Notes under the pieces: generated by a model | The model's input: only the letters and a program-made list of their open reading frames with translations | Databases searched by the model: none | What the model was told of the DNA's origin: nothing | Position numbers and translations under genes: made by a program | Shown: positions 19,427-28,078 of the stretch, piece after piece | How positions within the stretch are numbered: the stretch's first letter is position 1 | Layout of the letters: the number at the start of each line of letters is the position of its first letter | NCBI RefSeq assembly: GCF_023502325.1 | Contig: NZ_JAMFLZ010000004.1 | Span: 186,001 to 250,000 of the forward strand | Source of the DNA: Wocania_A spongiicola | Lineage (GTDB): Bacteria > Bacteroidota > Bacteroidia > Flavobacteriales > Flavobacteriaceae | DNA length: 64,000 bases | Reading direction: 5' to 3'

Positions 19427-19575
19427 ACTGCAGTTGTTAAAGGTAAGGTCGTATAACTTTACTTCAAAAAATAGAACATCACTAAACTTTGTGTTGTTTT
19501 TGTAAGGTGATTTATTTGAATTAGTCTTCTAAAAAAATCACGGCCTTCCTTTATAACTTGCAGTGACTAACTCAA
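19427..19575 (+). repeat. Second copy of the susC leader, without susC
   Basis: This 149-bp block repeats the blocks of 12860-13013 in the same order with small indels. Where susC should begin after GACTAACTCAA, the sequence runs within 5 bp into TAAGAATTA, which matches the start of the susD 3' flank (17686-17694), and then into the identical terminator at 19606. The segment is therefore leader plus terminator with no genes between. TTG (19434-19436), 17 bp, TAACTTTA (19454-19461) could serve as a promoter. ACTGCA at the left end and TGCAGT (19559-19564) at the right end are complementary. It could be a deletion scar or a stand-alone small RNA gene. It accounts for most of the 336-bp gap before the amidohydrolase. 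Confidence 0.75.
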
Positions 19576-19605
19576 CATCCTAAGAATTAATTAACTAGCT
19601 TTTAT

Positions 19606-19640
19606 GAAAAGGACTGCTGTGAAAGGCAGTCTTTTTTATG
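19606..19640 (+). terminator. Duplicate of the susCD terminator
   Basis: A 35-nt segment identical to 17720-17754. Stem GACTGC (19612-19617) pairs with GCAGTC (19626-19631) and six T follow. It ends the gene-free leader copy. The remaining 75 bp to the amidohydrolase ATG must carry that gene's promoter; TATATTTA near 19670 is a 7/8 match to the -7 element. Confidence 0.9.
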
Positions 19641-19715
19641 CACTACTTACTAACAATATTTATTATGATGTTAAATATATTTAATTGTATATTTATTTCA
19701 AACTAAATAACAAGC

Positions 19716-20999
19716 ATGAAAAAGTTACTTTTTATATTATTCGTTATCATTTTTTGGTCAGGTTTTTCGCAAAACACATACTTACATTGTGGAAAATTAA
19801 TTGATACTAAAAAAGGGGTAGTTCTAGAAAATAAAACAATTGTAGTATCTGGAAGTAAAATCATTTCTATTGAAAATGGATTTAGTTTACCTCAAAATGA
19901 AAATGATAAAATAATCGATTTAAAAAATAAAACGGTGATGCCTGGGTTAATAGACATGCACGTACATATTGAGCATGAATCTAGCCCAAAGCGATATATA
20001 GAAAAGTATACACTGAATGAAGCCGATGTTGCTTTTAAGTCTACGCTATACGCAAAGGCGACTTTGCAAGCCGGATTTACTACTGTTAGAGATTTAGGTG
20101 GTTCTGGAGTTAATATTGCCTTAAGAAAAGCAATAAATCGTGGAGATGTTGAGGGGCCTAGAATTTTTACAGCAGGTAAGTCTTTAGCAACTACAGGAGG
20201 TCATGCCGATCCTACAAATGGCATGCGTAATAGCTTAAAAGGGGACCCTGGACCCAAGGAAGGTGTTATTAACAGTGTTGAAGATGCAAAAAAAGCAGTA
20301 AGACAACGCTATAAGAATGGAGCTGATTGTATTAAAATTACAGCTACTGGAGGCGTGTTAAGCGTTGCTAAAAGTGGAACAAATCCGCAATTTACTATAG
20401 AAGAGGTTAAAGCCATTTGTGAAACGGCTAAAGATTATGGAATGCATGTAGCAGCACATGCCCATGGCGACGAAGGTATGCAACGTGCCATTATAGGGGG
20501 CGTTAAAACTATTGAACACGGAACACTAATGAGTGAAGAAACTATGGAGTTAATGAAAAAGCACAATGCCTATTATGTGCCTACTATTACGGCAGGAAAG
20601 GAAGTTGAAAGCAAAGCTAAAATAAAAGGGTTCTATCCAGATATTGTTGTGCCTAAAGCATTAGCCATAGGTCCGCAAATTCAAACAACTTTTTCTAAAG
20701 CATATAAAAAAGGAGTTGGAATTGCGTTTGGAACTGATGCAGGAGTTTTTAAGCATGGAGATAATGGTAAAGAATTTGGATTTATGGTAGAAGCAGGAAT
20801 GCCGGCTATAGAGACTATTCAAAGTGCAACGATAACGAACGCTAAAATTTTAGAAATGGAAAATGATTTAGGACAACTTAAAGAAGGGTTTGTAGCTGAT
20901 ATTGTTGCAACTGACGGAGACCCTACTCAAAATATTAAGGCCATGGAAAATATCATTTTTGTAATGAAAGAAGGAGTCGTTTACAAAAAATTAGATTAG
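19716..20999 (+). CDS. Exported metal-dependent amidohydrolase (M38-like)
   Basis: Secreted hydrolase of the amidohydrolase superfamily, 427 residues. A signal peptide ends near FSQ (about residue 19), with no lipobox, so the product is probably periplasmic. Metal ligands are seen as HVH in MPGLIDMHVHIEHE, the lysine in GADCIKITATGG that is usually carboxylated, H in AAHAHGDEG, H in IEHGTLM and D in FGTDAGVFKHGDN. The family (Xaa-Pro dipeptidase and imidazolonepropionase-like enzymes) cleaves cyclic amides or dipeptides. Proximity to susCD suggests it processes an imported amide or peptide, but it has its own upstream region. The last 4 bp overlap the convergent lspA. Confidence 0.9.
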   Translation: MKKLLFILFVIIFWSGFSQNTYLHCGKLIDTKKGVVLENKTIVVSGSKIISIENGFSLPQNENDKIIDLKNKTVMPGLIDMHVHIEHESSPKRYIEKYTLNEADVAFKSTLYAKATLQAGFTTVRDLGGSGVNIALRKAINRGDVEGPRIFTAGKSLATTGGHADPTNGMRNSLKGDPGPKEGVINSVEDAKKAVRQRYKNGADCIKITATGGVLSVAKSGTNPQFTIEEVKAICETAKDYGMHVAAHAHGDEGMQRAIIGGVKTIEHGTLMSEETMELMKKHNAYYVPTITAGKEVESKAKIKGFYPDIVVPKALAIGPQIQTTFSKAYKKGVGIAFGTDAGVFKHGDNGKEFGFMVEAGMPAIETIQSATITNAKILEMENDLGQLKEGFVADIVATDGDPTQNIKAMENIIFVMKEGVVYKKLD

Positions 21000-21496
21000 G
21001 CTTCTTTTTCTGTTTTTTTCTTTCTAAAGCTAGCAATTACTAAAACAATCATTCCAGTGGTAACAAAAAGATCTGCAATATTAAAAATACCAGTTCTAAA
21101 TACACCACCTAAATCAATATGCCAAAAATCGGTAACAGAACCATAAGCGATACGATCAAAAACATTAGCAATTCCACCTCCAATAATACTTGAGAATGCA
21201 AAAAGAGAAAGGTTATCTAGTGTTTTATCTTTTAAAATATGGCGAAGCACAAATGCCAAAACCACAACAGGTAAAACAAGTAATAAAATGATTCTAAGTG
21301 TATCATTCAATTCGCTACCCATACCTAAAAAGGCACCTTTGTTTTCTACATTATGAAGTGTAAAAAAATCTCCTATAATTTCGCTAGTACTCCCTTTAAT
21401 AACATTTGCTCGAGTCCAAATTTTAGATATTTGGTCTATAGCTATTGTAATAATAATTACTAATAGAATATAGATGGTACGCTTTGTAAACTTCAT
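20996..21496 (-). CDS. lspA: Lipoprotein signal peptidase (signal peptidase II)
   Basis: Inner-membrane aspartic peptidase that removes signal peptides from prolipoproteins. 166 residues with four TM helices. The conserved blocks are IDQISKIW (about residues 20-27), NKGAFLG (about 52-58), GGGIANVFDRI (about 107-117) with the first catalytic Asp, and FNIADLFV (about 137-144) with the second. The ATG directly abuts the stop of fabD (21497), with no spacer, so the two are translated from one message. The 3' end overlaps the amidohydrolase stop by 4 bp. Confidence 0.95.
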   Translation of the reverse strand: MKFTKRTIYILLVIIITIAIDQISKIWTRANVIKGSTSEIIGDFFTLHNVENKGAFLGMGSELNDTLRIILLLVLPVVVLAFVLRHILKDKTLDNLSLFAFSSIIGGGIANVFDRIAYGSVTDFWHIDLGGVFRTGIFNIADLFVTTGMIVLVIASFRKKKTEKEA

Positions 21497-22390
21497 CTAT
21501 AAATTACTTTCAAAAGTTGCAGAGGCTGTTTGAGATTCTCTGTTTATCTTTTTTACTAAACCTTGTAAAACTTTACCTGGGCCAACTTCAGTAAATAAAG
21601 TTGCGCCATCGGCAATCATTTTCTGAACCGATTGCGTCCATTTTACTGGAGCTGTAAGTTGCGAAATTAAGTTTGCTTTTATTTCATCTTCATTAACCAC
21701 AGCACTTGCAGTTACATTTTGATAAATAGGGCAGTTAGGCTTGCTAAATGTTGTGTTTTCAATTGCAGCTGCTAATTCTTCGCGAGCTGGTTCCATTAAT
21801 GGTGAATGAAATGCACCTCCTACTGGTAAAACTAAAGCACGTCGTGCACCTTCTTCTTTTAAAGCGTCACAAGCTCTGTTAATAGCTTCAACCTCTCCAG
21901 AAATAACTAATTGCCCCGGGCAGTTATAATTTGCTGCTACTACAACACCTTCAGTTACCGCACATATTTTTTCAACTACATCATCATCTAAACCTAAAAC
22001 AGCGGCCATAGTACTAGGTTGAATTTCGCAAGCTTTTTGCATAGCTAAAGCACGTTGAGATACTAATTTCAAACCATCTTCAAAGTTTAAACTACCATTT
22101 GCAACTAATGCAGAAAATTCACCTAAAGAATGTCCTGCAACCATATTTGGGTTAAAGCTATCGCCTAAAGTTTTAGCTAAAATTACAGAGTGCAAAAATA
22201 TAGCTGGTTGAGTAACTTTGGTTTCTTTAAGAGCTTCAGCAGATCCTTCAAACATAATGTCTGTTATGTGGAAACCAAGAATATCATTGGCTTGTTCAAA
22301 TAATTCTTGAGCTAAAGGAGAGTTTTCATATAAGTCTAAACCCATTCCTGAGAATTGTGCGCCTTGACCTGGAAATATATATGCGTTCAT
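21497..22390 (-). CDS. fabD: Malonyl-CoA:ACP transacylase
   Basis: Loads malonyl groups onto acyl carrier protein for fatty-acid elongation in the cytoplasm. 297 residues, normal length. The N-terminus reads YIFPGQGAQFSGMG. The nucleophilic serine is in AGHSLGEFSAL (about residues 85-95) and the catalytic histidine in GGAFHSPLM (about 190-198). FTEVGPGKVLQGLVKK near the C-terminus is diagnostic. It is followed without a gap by lspA. The pairing with lspA rather than other fab genes is a local arrangement with no evident functional link. Confidence 0.96.
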   Translation of the reverse strand: MNAYIFPGQGAQFSGMGLDLYENSPLAQELFEQANDILGFHITDIMFEGSAEALKETKVTQPAIFLHSVILAKTLGDSFNPNMVAGHSLGEFSALVANGSLNFEDGLKLVSQRALAMQKACEIQPSTMAAVLGLDDDVVEKICAVTEGVVVAANYNCPGQLVISGEVEAINRACDALKEEGARRALVLPVGGAFHSPLMEPAREELAAAIENTTFSKPNCPIYQNVTASAVVNEDEIKANLISQLTAPVKWTQSVQKMIADGATLFTEVGPGKVLQGLVKKINRESQTASATFESNL

Positions 22391-22427
22391 GTTGTTTTAA
22401 AATTTAATGATGCAAAAATAGGAATTA

Positions 22428-22988
22428 TTAACTATTATCTATGGTTTTAATAATTTTTGCTGGATTACCTGCGATAACTACATTATCTGGGAAACTTTTA
22501 GTTACAACCGAACCAGCACCAACAACTACATTATTGCCTAAAGTTACACCAGGACAAATCGTGCTATTGCCACCAACCCATACATTATTACCTATAGCAA
22601 TGGGTTTGCCAAACTCTAAGCCGCTATTTCGCTCTTTGGCTTTTAAAGGATGAGTTGCAGTATAGATTTGTACATTTGGTGCAAGCATAACATTATCTCC
22701 AAAAGTTACTGTGGATATATCTAAGATGCAGCAATTAAAATTCATATATATATTTTTACCACCTATAATATTATAGCCATATTCACAGAAAAAGGGAGGT
22801 TCTATATATAGGCTGTTATCGATATTTTCAATAAGTTGTTGAATTGCTATATTTCGTTTTTTTTCTTCTTTTGGACTTAGTGTATTTATAGTATTCAATA
22901 ATAACCTAGCGTTATATCTGTCTTTTGAAAGTTCTTCATTCGAAGGTTTGTACAATTTTCCAGCAATCATTTTTTCTTTTTCTGTCAT
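22428..22988 (-). CDS. Maltose/galactoside O-acetyltransferase-like enzyme
   Basis: Cytoplasmic acetyl-CoA-dependent sugar O-acetyltransferase of the LacA/Maa family, 186 residues. The N-terminal Mac domain (MTEKEKMIAGKLYKPSNEEL..., about residues 1-55) precedes a left-handed beta-helix of hexapeptide repeats (about 75-180), with the catalytic histidine in YTATHPLKA (about 112) and the end repeat VVVGAGSVVTKSFPDNVVIAG. The physiological acceptor is usually unknown for this family. It is 37 bp upstream of fabD and in the same orientation, so it may share the transcript. Confidence 0.92.
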   Translation of the reverse strand: MTEKEKMIAGKLYKPSNEELSKDRYNARLLLNTINTLSPKEEKKRNIAIQQLIENIDNSLYIEPPFFCEYGYNIIGGKNIYMNFNCCILDISTVTFGDNVMLAPNVQIYTATHPLKAKERNSGLEFGKPIAIGNNVWVGGNSTICPGVTLGNNVVVGAGSVVTKSFPDNVVIAGNPAKIIKTIDNS

Positions 22989-23030
22989 AATTGGTTTTAT
23001 TATTAATAAAGAGAGTTAAGATAATGAAAA

Positions 23031-24587
23031 TTACAAATTTTGAGAGGCGGCTTCAGCACAACGTTCGCCATCCATAGCAGCAGAAACTATACCACCAGCA
23101 TAACCGCCACCTTCTCCGCATGGAAAAAGACCTTCTATTTCTATATGTTCTAAGTTATCCTTACGTGGAATATTTACAGGCGATGAGGTTCTAGATTCTA
23201 CACCAACAATATTGGCTTCTTCGGTATAGTAACCTTTCATTTTTTTTCCAAAAGCTTCAAAGCCTTTTCTTAATCTACTACCTATTAATTTTGGTAATAA
23301 AGAATGTAGTGGAGCCGATTTTAATCCTGGCTGATATGATGTAGTATTTAAATTATTTGACAAGTTTCCTTCAACAAAATCTGTTAGACGTTGTGCAGGA
23401 GCAACCTGACTTCGTCCGCCAGCCGTAAACGCTAATTTTTCAAAATTCTTTTGATACTCTAATCCTTTTAAAACTCCAAACTGCTCGTACTTTCGTAAAT
23501 CTTGTTCGGCATTAATTTCGACTACAATACCAGAATTTGCATATAAATTATTTCGTTTTGATGGTGACATGCCATTAACAACCACTTCGCCATTAGCAGT
23601 AGCCGCAGGTACTATAAAACCACCAGGACACATACAAAATGAATACACACCACGTTCGTTTACTTGCTGTACCAATCCATAAGAGGCTGCGGGAAGCAAT
23701 TCGTGTCGTTTACCAGAACAATGGTATTGAATGGAATCTATAATGCGTTGCGGATGCTCTACACGAACCCCCATAGCAAACGATTTTGCTCGTAATGCGA
23801 TTTGTTTTTTATGTAGTAAATAATAAATATCGCGAGCCGAATGACCTGTTGCTAAAATGACTCTATTTACTGCCATTTCATCACCATTTAACAATTGAAT
23901 GGCTTGTATTTTGTTGTTTTTTATAGTAAAATCGACTACACGTGTTTCGAAATAAATTTCTCCACCATAATTTAAAATGGTTTCTCGAATATTCTGAACA
24001 ACTTTGGGTAATTTGTTGGTTCCAATATGCGGATGTGCATCCACTAGAATCTGATTGGTTGCACCATGAAACACTAAATTTTCAAAAATACGCCGTACAT
24101 CACCACGTTTTAAACTTCGTGTATATAATTTTCCATCACTATAGGTTCCAGCACCACCTTCGCCAAAGCAGTAGTTAGAATCTTCGTTTACAAAATGATC
24201 TTGATTTATGGCTTTTAAATCTCTGCGACGGTCTTGTACATTTTTTCCGCGCTCTAAAACAATGGGTTTAAAACCAAGTTCTATACATCGTAAAGCAGCA
24301 TACATACCTGCAGGACCAAACCCAATAATATGAATGGGTTTTGCCTTTGAAACATCTTTATAGTTGAATTGATATTCTGAATTTTTTGGTAAAGCTTCTT
24401 TAATATAGACTGCAACTTTATAGTTGAAAATTATTTTTGGTTTACGTGCATCAATAGATTTACGTAGTACTTTAACTCCAGTAATATCTTCTTTATCAAC
24501 ATTTAAAGCATGAGCAGATTTTATAACAAGTATGTCGCTACGTTCTTCGTCTTTAAGAGGTATACGAAGTTGAATTTCTTTTACCAT
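23031..24587 (-). CDS. FAD-dependent dehydrogenase (COG2509-like)
   Basis: Flavoprotein of 518 residues related to the uncharacterised COG2509 family. An N-terminal domain of about 90 residues precedes the dinucleotide motif GFGPAGMYAALRC (about residues 93-105). GEGGAGTYSDGKLYTR (about 145-160) and the second glycine motif PCGEGGGYAGGIVSAAMDG near the C-terminus are characteristic. It has no signal peptide. The reaction is not known; relatives are conserved as single genes in many bacteria. Upstream, 24588-24697, nothing beyond a likely promoter region is seen. Confidence 0.88.
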   Translation of the reverse strand: MVKEIQLRIPLKDEERSDILVIKSAHALNVDKEDITGVKVLRKSIDARKPKIIFNYKVAVYIKEALPKNSEYQFNYKDVSKAKPIHIIGFGPAGMYAALRCIELGFKPIVLERGKNVQDRRRDLKAINQDHFVNEDSNYCFGEGGAGTYSDGKLYTRSLKRGDVRRIFENLVFHGATNQILVDAHPHIGTNKLPKVVQNIRETILNYGGEIYFETRVVDFTIKNNKIQAIQLLNGDEMAVNRVILATGHSARDIYYLLHKKQIALRAKSFAMGVRVEHPQRIIDSIQYHCSGKRHELLPAASYGLVQQVNERGVYSFCMCPGGFIVPAATANGEVVVNGMSPSKRNNLYANSGIVVEINAEQDLRKYEQFGVLKGLEYQKNFEKLAFTAGGRSQVAPAQRLTDFVEGNLSNNLNTTSYQPGLKSAPLHSLLPKLIGSRLRKGFEAFGKKMKGYYTEEANIVGVESRTSSPVNIPRKDNLEHIEIEGLFPCGEGGGYAGGIVSAAMDGERCAEAASQNL

Positions 24588-24697
24588 GTTGCGAAATTAC
24601 GGAAAATAGAAGAGGCGATGGGAAAGAATTTTTAAAGGTTTGTTTGACGAAGTTATAGTAAACTTGTCTTGAACCCCTAATCAAAATTTATTCACAA

Positions 24698-25549
24698 TTA
24701 ATTGAAGCTTTTGTTAGCATTAGTTTTAGTGTATCGTATTCTGTAAGTTCTTATAATATTTTCTAACTCTTTATGTGATACATTTAGAGAGTCTATTTTT
24801 AGTTTTTCGTATTCATCATCATTGTAAAAATAAGTCAAATATGATTTTGCAGATTTTCCATAACCTTCTTGAATAACTTCTTCATTTTTTATAGATGACC
24901 AATTCCTAAAGCCAGCACTTTTTGTTTTAATCCCTTTGTTGCTTATTATAATCAACGGTTTGTTGTTAAATAATTTTCGTAATTCTTTTACAGAGCTATA
25001 TACTCCGATTACTGACATTATTGTACCTAAAATATAGTTTTTTGTATCGCCTTTAAGTAAAAAGTAAATCCCAATTCCTATTATTAGAATAGAAACACCT
25101 AATTCAAAGTAGCTATGAATTTTGGAATAGAAAATTTCCATTTTTGGTGGAAGCGAATAGTCTTCTTTATATTCATCTTCTTTTTCAAATTTTTTTTCAA
25201 GATTTTTGAGTTTTATTTTGTCATTACTATTTCTTATTTCGGTTTTTTCAAAAATACTGCCGTCATTCCAAATCAGTTTTTCTTGAATTGCTCTTTTCTT
25301 TAACTCGTGAACATTCCTAACATTTTCAAAAGCCCAAATTCTCCATTTGGTTATCATGTAACTCCAAATTAACCAAGCTAATACAAAACCAATTAGGAAA
25401 GCGATTCCGATTCCCCAACTCGGAATTAAATTATAATTTGATAAGTAAAAGGCGAATGCTGGACATCCAATAATTGCAACAAATACAGGAACATTGACAA
25501 TTAAATGTCCTCTTTTTATTGCTTTATTGACTGATATTTGGCCTCTCAT
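24698..25549 (-). CDS. Hypothetical membrane protein
   Basis: Not recognised. 283 residues with two N-terminal TM helices (about 18-40 and 44-70), a charged cytoplasmic stretch rich in Lys and Glu (about 85-130), two more TM helices (about 140-160 and 165-185) and a soluble C-terminal domain (about 195-275) that may resemble a small PH-like fold. The ORF is well formed, with no overlap to neighbours. It stands alone between the flavoprotein and the folA fusion, all on the minus strand. Confidence 0.6.
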   Translation of the reverse strand: MRGQISVNKAIKRGHLIVNVPVFVAIIGCPAFAFYLSNYNLIPSWGIGIAFLIGFVLAWLIWSYMITKWRIWAFENVRNVHELKKRAIQEKLIWNDGSIFEKTEIRNSNDKIKLKNLEKKFEKEDEYKEDYSLPPKMEIFYSKIHSYFELGVSILIIGIGIYFLLKGDTKNYILGTIMSVIGVYSSVKELRKLFNNKPLIIISNKGIKTKSAGFRNWSSIKNEEVIQEGYGKSAKSYLTYFYNDDEYEKLKIDSLNVSHKELENIIRTYRIRYTKTNANKSFN

Positions 25550-25664
25550 ATATTGCTTTGGTAAATTATCGCTAATTAATACTTTACTGATATAAATCCG
25601 TTTTAATCTTTTGTATCAGTTTGTAAAAGAGGTGAACTGGAAATTTTTACAAAGTCAAACTCAA

Positions 25665-26597
25665 CTATACTCTTTCATACGTTAAAAACGAGAACTCATA
25701 TTTATGGTTTTCATCTTTTTTATGAAAGGTATTAGCAGTTTCTTTCCAAACAGAGGTATCAATTTCTGGAAAAAACGTATCAGCTTCAAAACTTTCGTGT
25801 ACCCGGGTTAACTCAATCTTATCGGCTATTAACATGGCTTGTTTGTAAATTTCACCACCTCCAATTATAAATGGTTGCAAATCGTTTTTTGAAGCATCTA
25901 TGGCGTCTTCTAATGAATTTACAAGAATAACACCATTAGGAACTTTGTAATCTTGTTGCCTTGAAATAACTACATGAGTTCTATTAGGTAGTGGCTTTGG
26001 AAAACTCTCAAAAGTTTTACGTCCCATTATTATATGATGTCCATTGGTTAAGCTTTTAAAACGTTTTAAATCGTCGCTTAGATGCCAAATAAGTTTGTTG
26101 TCTTTACCAATAGCATCATTTTCCCCAGCTGCTACAATAATGGTAAGTTCTGATTTAGGGCTATTAGAATTTGTGTTTTCAGCTTTTGAAGTTGTTTCGT
26201 TATAAACTTCGCTTTGCGCAATTAATGTTTCTTCTTTTACAAATTCTTCTTTTAATTTATCAATACGTTCTTGTTGTTTTGCAACTAGTTTATCCAGTTG
26301 GTTTTGTTCCCAAGCCTTTCCCATAAATTTATGAGTGATAAATACATTGAAAGCATGATAGACAAAAAAGAAAAGCCATAAAAGAATGGCATAAACAAAC
26401 CAGTCGATCTCAAAAAACTGTACATCTTTTCCAATACCCAAAACGGTATTAGCAGCTATTAAAAAAATAGCTCCAATTAAAAAAATTACAAAATGAATGT
26501 ATAAGCGCTTTTTTTGTTTGATGCGTTTTTGCGCGTTTTGAATAAGCTCTAATTGAGCTTTGTCTATTTGTGGCTTTTGTTTTTTCTTTCCGAACAT
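25665..26597 (-). CDS. folA: Dihydrofolate reductase fused to an N-terminal 2TM domain
   Basis: 310 residues, about twice the length of a normal DHFR. Residues about 1-115 carry two TM helices (about 34-54 and 68-90) with the flanking basic and helical segments of the 2TM domain common in Flavobacteria. A Glu/Ser-rich linker follows, then a full DHFR domain from about residue 150, with IVAAGENDAIGKDNKLIWHL (NADPH and folate site), MGRKTFESF and FIIGGGEIYKQA. The product makes tetrahydrofolate, consumed by the ThyA reaction; thyA lies 1.2 kb downstream on the same strand beyond a divergent gene. The anchor would place the enzyme on the cytoplasmic face of the inner membrane. The domains are in one uninterrupted frame. 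Confidence 0.93.
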   Translation of the reverse strand: MFGKKKQKPQIDKAQLELIQNAQKRIKQKKRLYIHFVIFLIGAIFLIAANTVLGIGKDVQFFEIDWFVYAILLWLFFFVYHAFNVFITHKFMGKAWEQNQLDKLVAKQQERIDKLKEEFVKEETLIAQSEVYNETTSKAENTNSNSPKSELTIIVAAGENDAIGKDNKLIWHLSDDLKRFKSLTNGHHIIMGRKTFESFPKPLPNRTHVVISRQQDYKVPNGVILVNSLEDAIDASKNDLQPFIIGGGEIYKQAMLIADKIELTRVHESFEADTFFPEIDTSVWKETANTFHKKDENHKYEFSFLTYERV

Positions 26598-26899
26598 ATC
26601 AAAAATATAATGATTGTAAAGTTAAAACTTTTAGCAATACCATTAAAAGATAATTAAGCCTTAAAAACGAAAACGTTTTCGGTTTAAAATCGATAAAATT
26701 AAATAAATAGGCTTCTATATTCCTTTATCATTTCAGTAAATTATTAGTTAAAAAAAGCGAATACTTTAAATTAACGTAAAGGCATATTATTAAATTGATA
26801 ATTCTTTGATGTAAAGCATTTTAAATATTAAAAAACGAATAATTGTTTTATAAATTTGCGCTGTAAAATAGAATGTTAATTAAACAAAAAAATAAAATT
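26598..26899. other. Divergent intergenic region, folA / glycogen-binding-module gene
   Basis: About 300 bp without a gene. It contains a perfect LacI-type palindrome at 26668-26681 and a -7 element TAAATTTG at 26851-26858, which points to a transcript starting near 26865. Nothing else is recognised. Confidence 0.55.
26668..26681. promoter_or_regulatory. Candidate LacI-family operator
   Basis: CGAAAACGTTTTCG is a perfect 14-bp palindrome with a central CG step, the form typical of LacI/PurR/MalR-type operators. Flanking bases continue the dyad imperfectly (TTAAAAA on the left, GTTTAAAA on the right). It lies about 230 bp before the glycogen-module gene and 70 bp from the folA start, so it could act on either. 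Confidence 0.55.
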
Positions 26900-27196
26900 A
26901 TGGCTATTACAAAACAATATTTAAAGAGCAAACCTATATGTAAAGTTACTTTTTCTGTTCCTGCTGAAGAAGCAAAAGAAGTTGTTGTTGTAGGAAGTTT
27001 TAACGAATGGGATTCGAAAGCTACATCGCTTAAAAAATTAAAGAATGGTACTTTTAAAGGTGCTTTAAACTTAGAAAAAGATAATTCTTACGAGTTTAGA
27101 TACTTAGTTGATGGTAATTATATAAATGATGATCAAGCAGATGCTTATGCTTGGAATGATTACGCTGCAGCTGAAAATGGTGTATTAAACGTTTAG
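26900..27196 (+). CDS. Small protein consisting of a glycogen-binding (CBM48/E-set) domain
   Basis: 98 residues from ATG 26900. The earlier ATG at 26873 would lie only about 8 nt from the transcript start predicted by the -7 element TAAATTTG at 26851-26858, so 26900 is preferred. The protein is a single immunoglobulin-like early-set domain. VVVVGSFNEWDSKATSLKK and YEFRYLVDGNYINDDQADAY match the carbohydrate-binding module of AMP-activated kinase beta subunits and glycogen-branching enzymes, including the conserved Trp of NEW. No catalytic domain is attached. A role in binding alpha-glucan is inferred. It is monocistronic and ends in a strong bidirectional terminator. Confidence 0.85.
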   Translation: MAITKQYLKSKPICKVTFSVPAEEAKEVVVVGSFNEWDSKATSLKKLKNGTFKGALNLEKDNSYEFRYLVDGNYINDDQADAYAWNDYAAAENGVLNV

Positions 27197-27220
27197 TTAA
27201 ATCCAAAATGAACTAAACTA

Positions 27221-27257
27221 AAAGTGCTTTCAATTTAATTGAAAGCACTTTTTTTAT
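27221..27257. terminator. Bidirectional terminator between glycogen-module gene and thyA
   Basis: A 15-bp perfect stem, AAAGTGCTTTCAATT (27221-27235) with its complement (27237-27251), runs into a T stretch on the plus strand. An A-rich left side supports termination on the minus strand as well. Confidence 0.9.
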
Positions 27258-28078
27258 ACAGCAACAACACCCTTTATATGTGGATGTGGATTATAATCTA
27301 CTAAAGTGAAATCATCAAAAGTAAAATCGAAAATATCTTTTATTTCTGGATTTAGTATCATTTTTGGTAACGCTCTTAAATCACGAGATAATTGTAATTC
27401 TAATTGTTCGTAATGATTACTATAAATATGAGCATCTCCAAATGTGTGAATAAATTCTCCAGCTTGATAACCACAAACTTGAGCCATCATCATGGTAAAT
27501 AATGCATAACTTGCAATATTGAAAGGTACACCTAAGAATATGTCGGCACTTCGTTGGTAGAGTTGACACGATAATTTTCCGTCAGCTACATAAAACTGAA
27601 AAAAGGCATGGCAAGGGGGCAATGCTGCTTTACCATTTGCTACATTTTCGCTAAAACTTTTGGAAGTATCTGGTAATACTGATGGGTTCCAAGCAGAAAC
27701 TAACATTCTTCTACTATTAGGATTGTTTTTTAGCGTGTTAATAACATCTTTAATTTGATCTATTTCATCACTATTCCAGTTACGCCATTGGTGCCCGTAA
27801 ACGGGCCCTAGATCACCATTTTCATCCGCCCATTCATTCCAAATTCTAACACCGTTATCAGTTAAATAGTCAATATTTGTATCTCCTTTTAAAAACCAAA
27901 GCAATTCGTAAACAATAGATTTTAAGTGAAGTTTTTTAGTGGTAACCATTGGAAACCCTTCACTTAGATCAAAACGCATTTGATGACCAAAAACACTTTT
28001 TGTTCCTGTTCCTGTTCTATCTCCTTTTTCATTTCCGTTTTCTAAAACGTGCTTTACTAAATCGTGGTATTGCTTCAT
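27254..28078 (-). CDS. thyA: Thymidylate synthase
   Basis: Converts dUMP and methylene-THF to dTMP and dihydrofolate, in the cytoplasm. 274 residues, typical of short Thy[19 protein letters not shown] (about residues 21-38) is the folate and phosphate loop, and the nucleophilic cysteine is in [11 protein letters not shown] (about 152-162). The dUMP site [18 protein letters not shown] follows, and YNPHPHIKG is near the C-terminus. The dihydrofolate made here is recycled by the FolA fusion encoded nearby. The gene has a spacer of about 130 bp before the upstream nucleoside transporter. Confidence 0.97.
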   Translation of the reverse strand: MKQYHDLVKHVLENGNEKGDRTGTGTKSVFGHQMRFDLSEGFPMVTTKKLHLKSIVYELLWFLKGDTNIDYLTDNGVRIWNEWADENGDLGPVYGHQWRNWNSDEIDQIKDVINTLKNNPNSRRMLVSAWNPSVLPDTSKSFSENVANGKAALPPCHAFFQFYVADGKLSCQLYQRSADIFLGVPFNIASYALFTMMMAQVCGYQAGEFIHTFGDAHIYSNHYEQLELQLSRDLRALPKMILNPEIKDIFDFTFDDFTLVDYNPHPHIKGVVAV

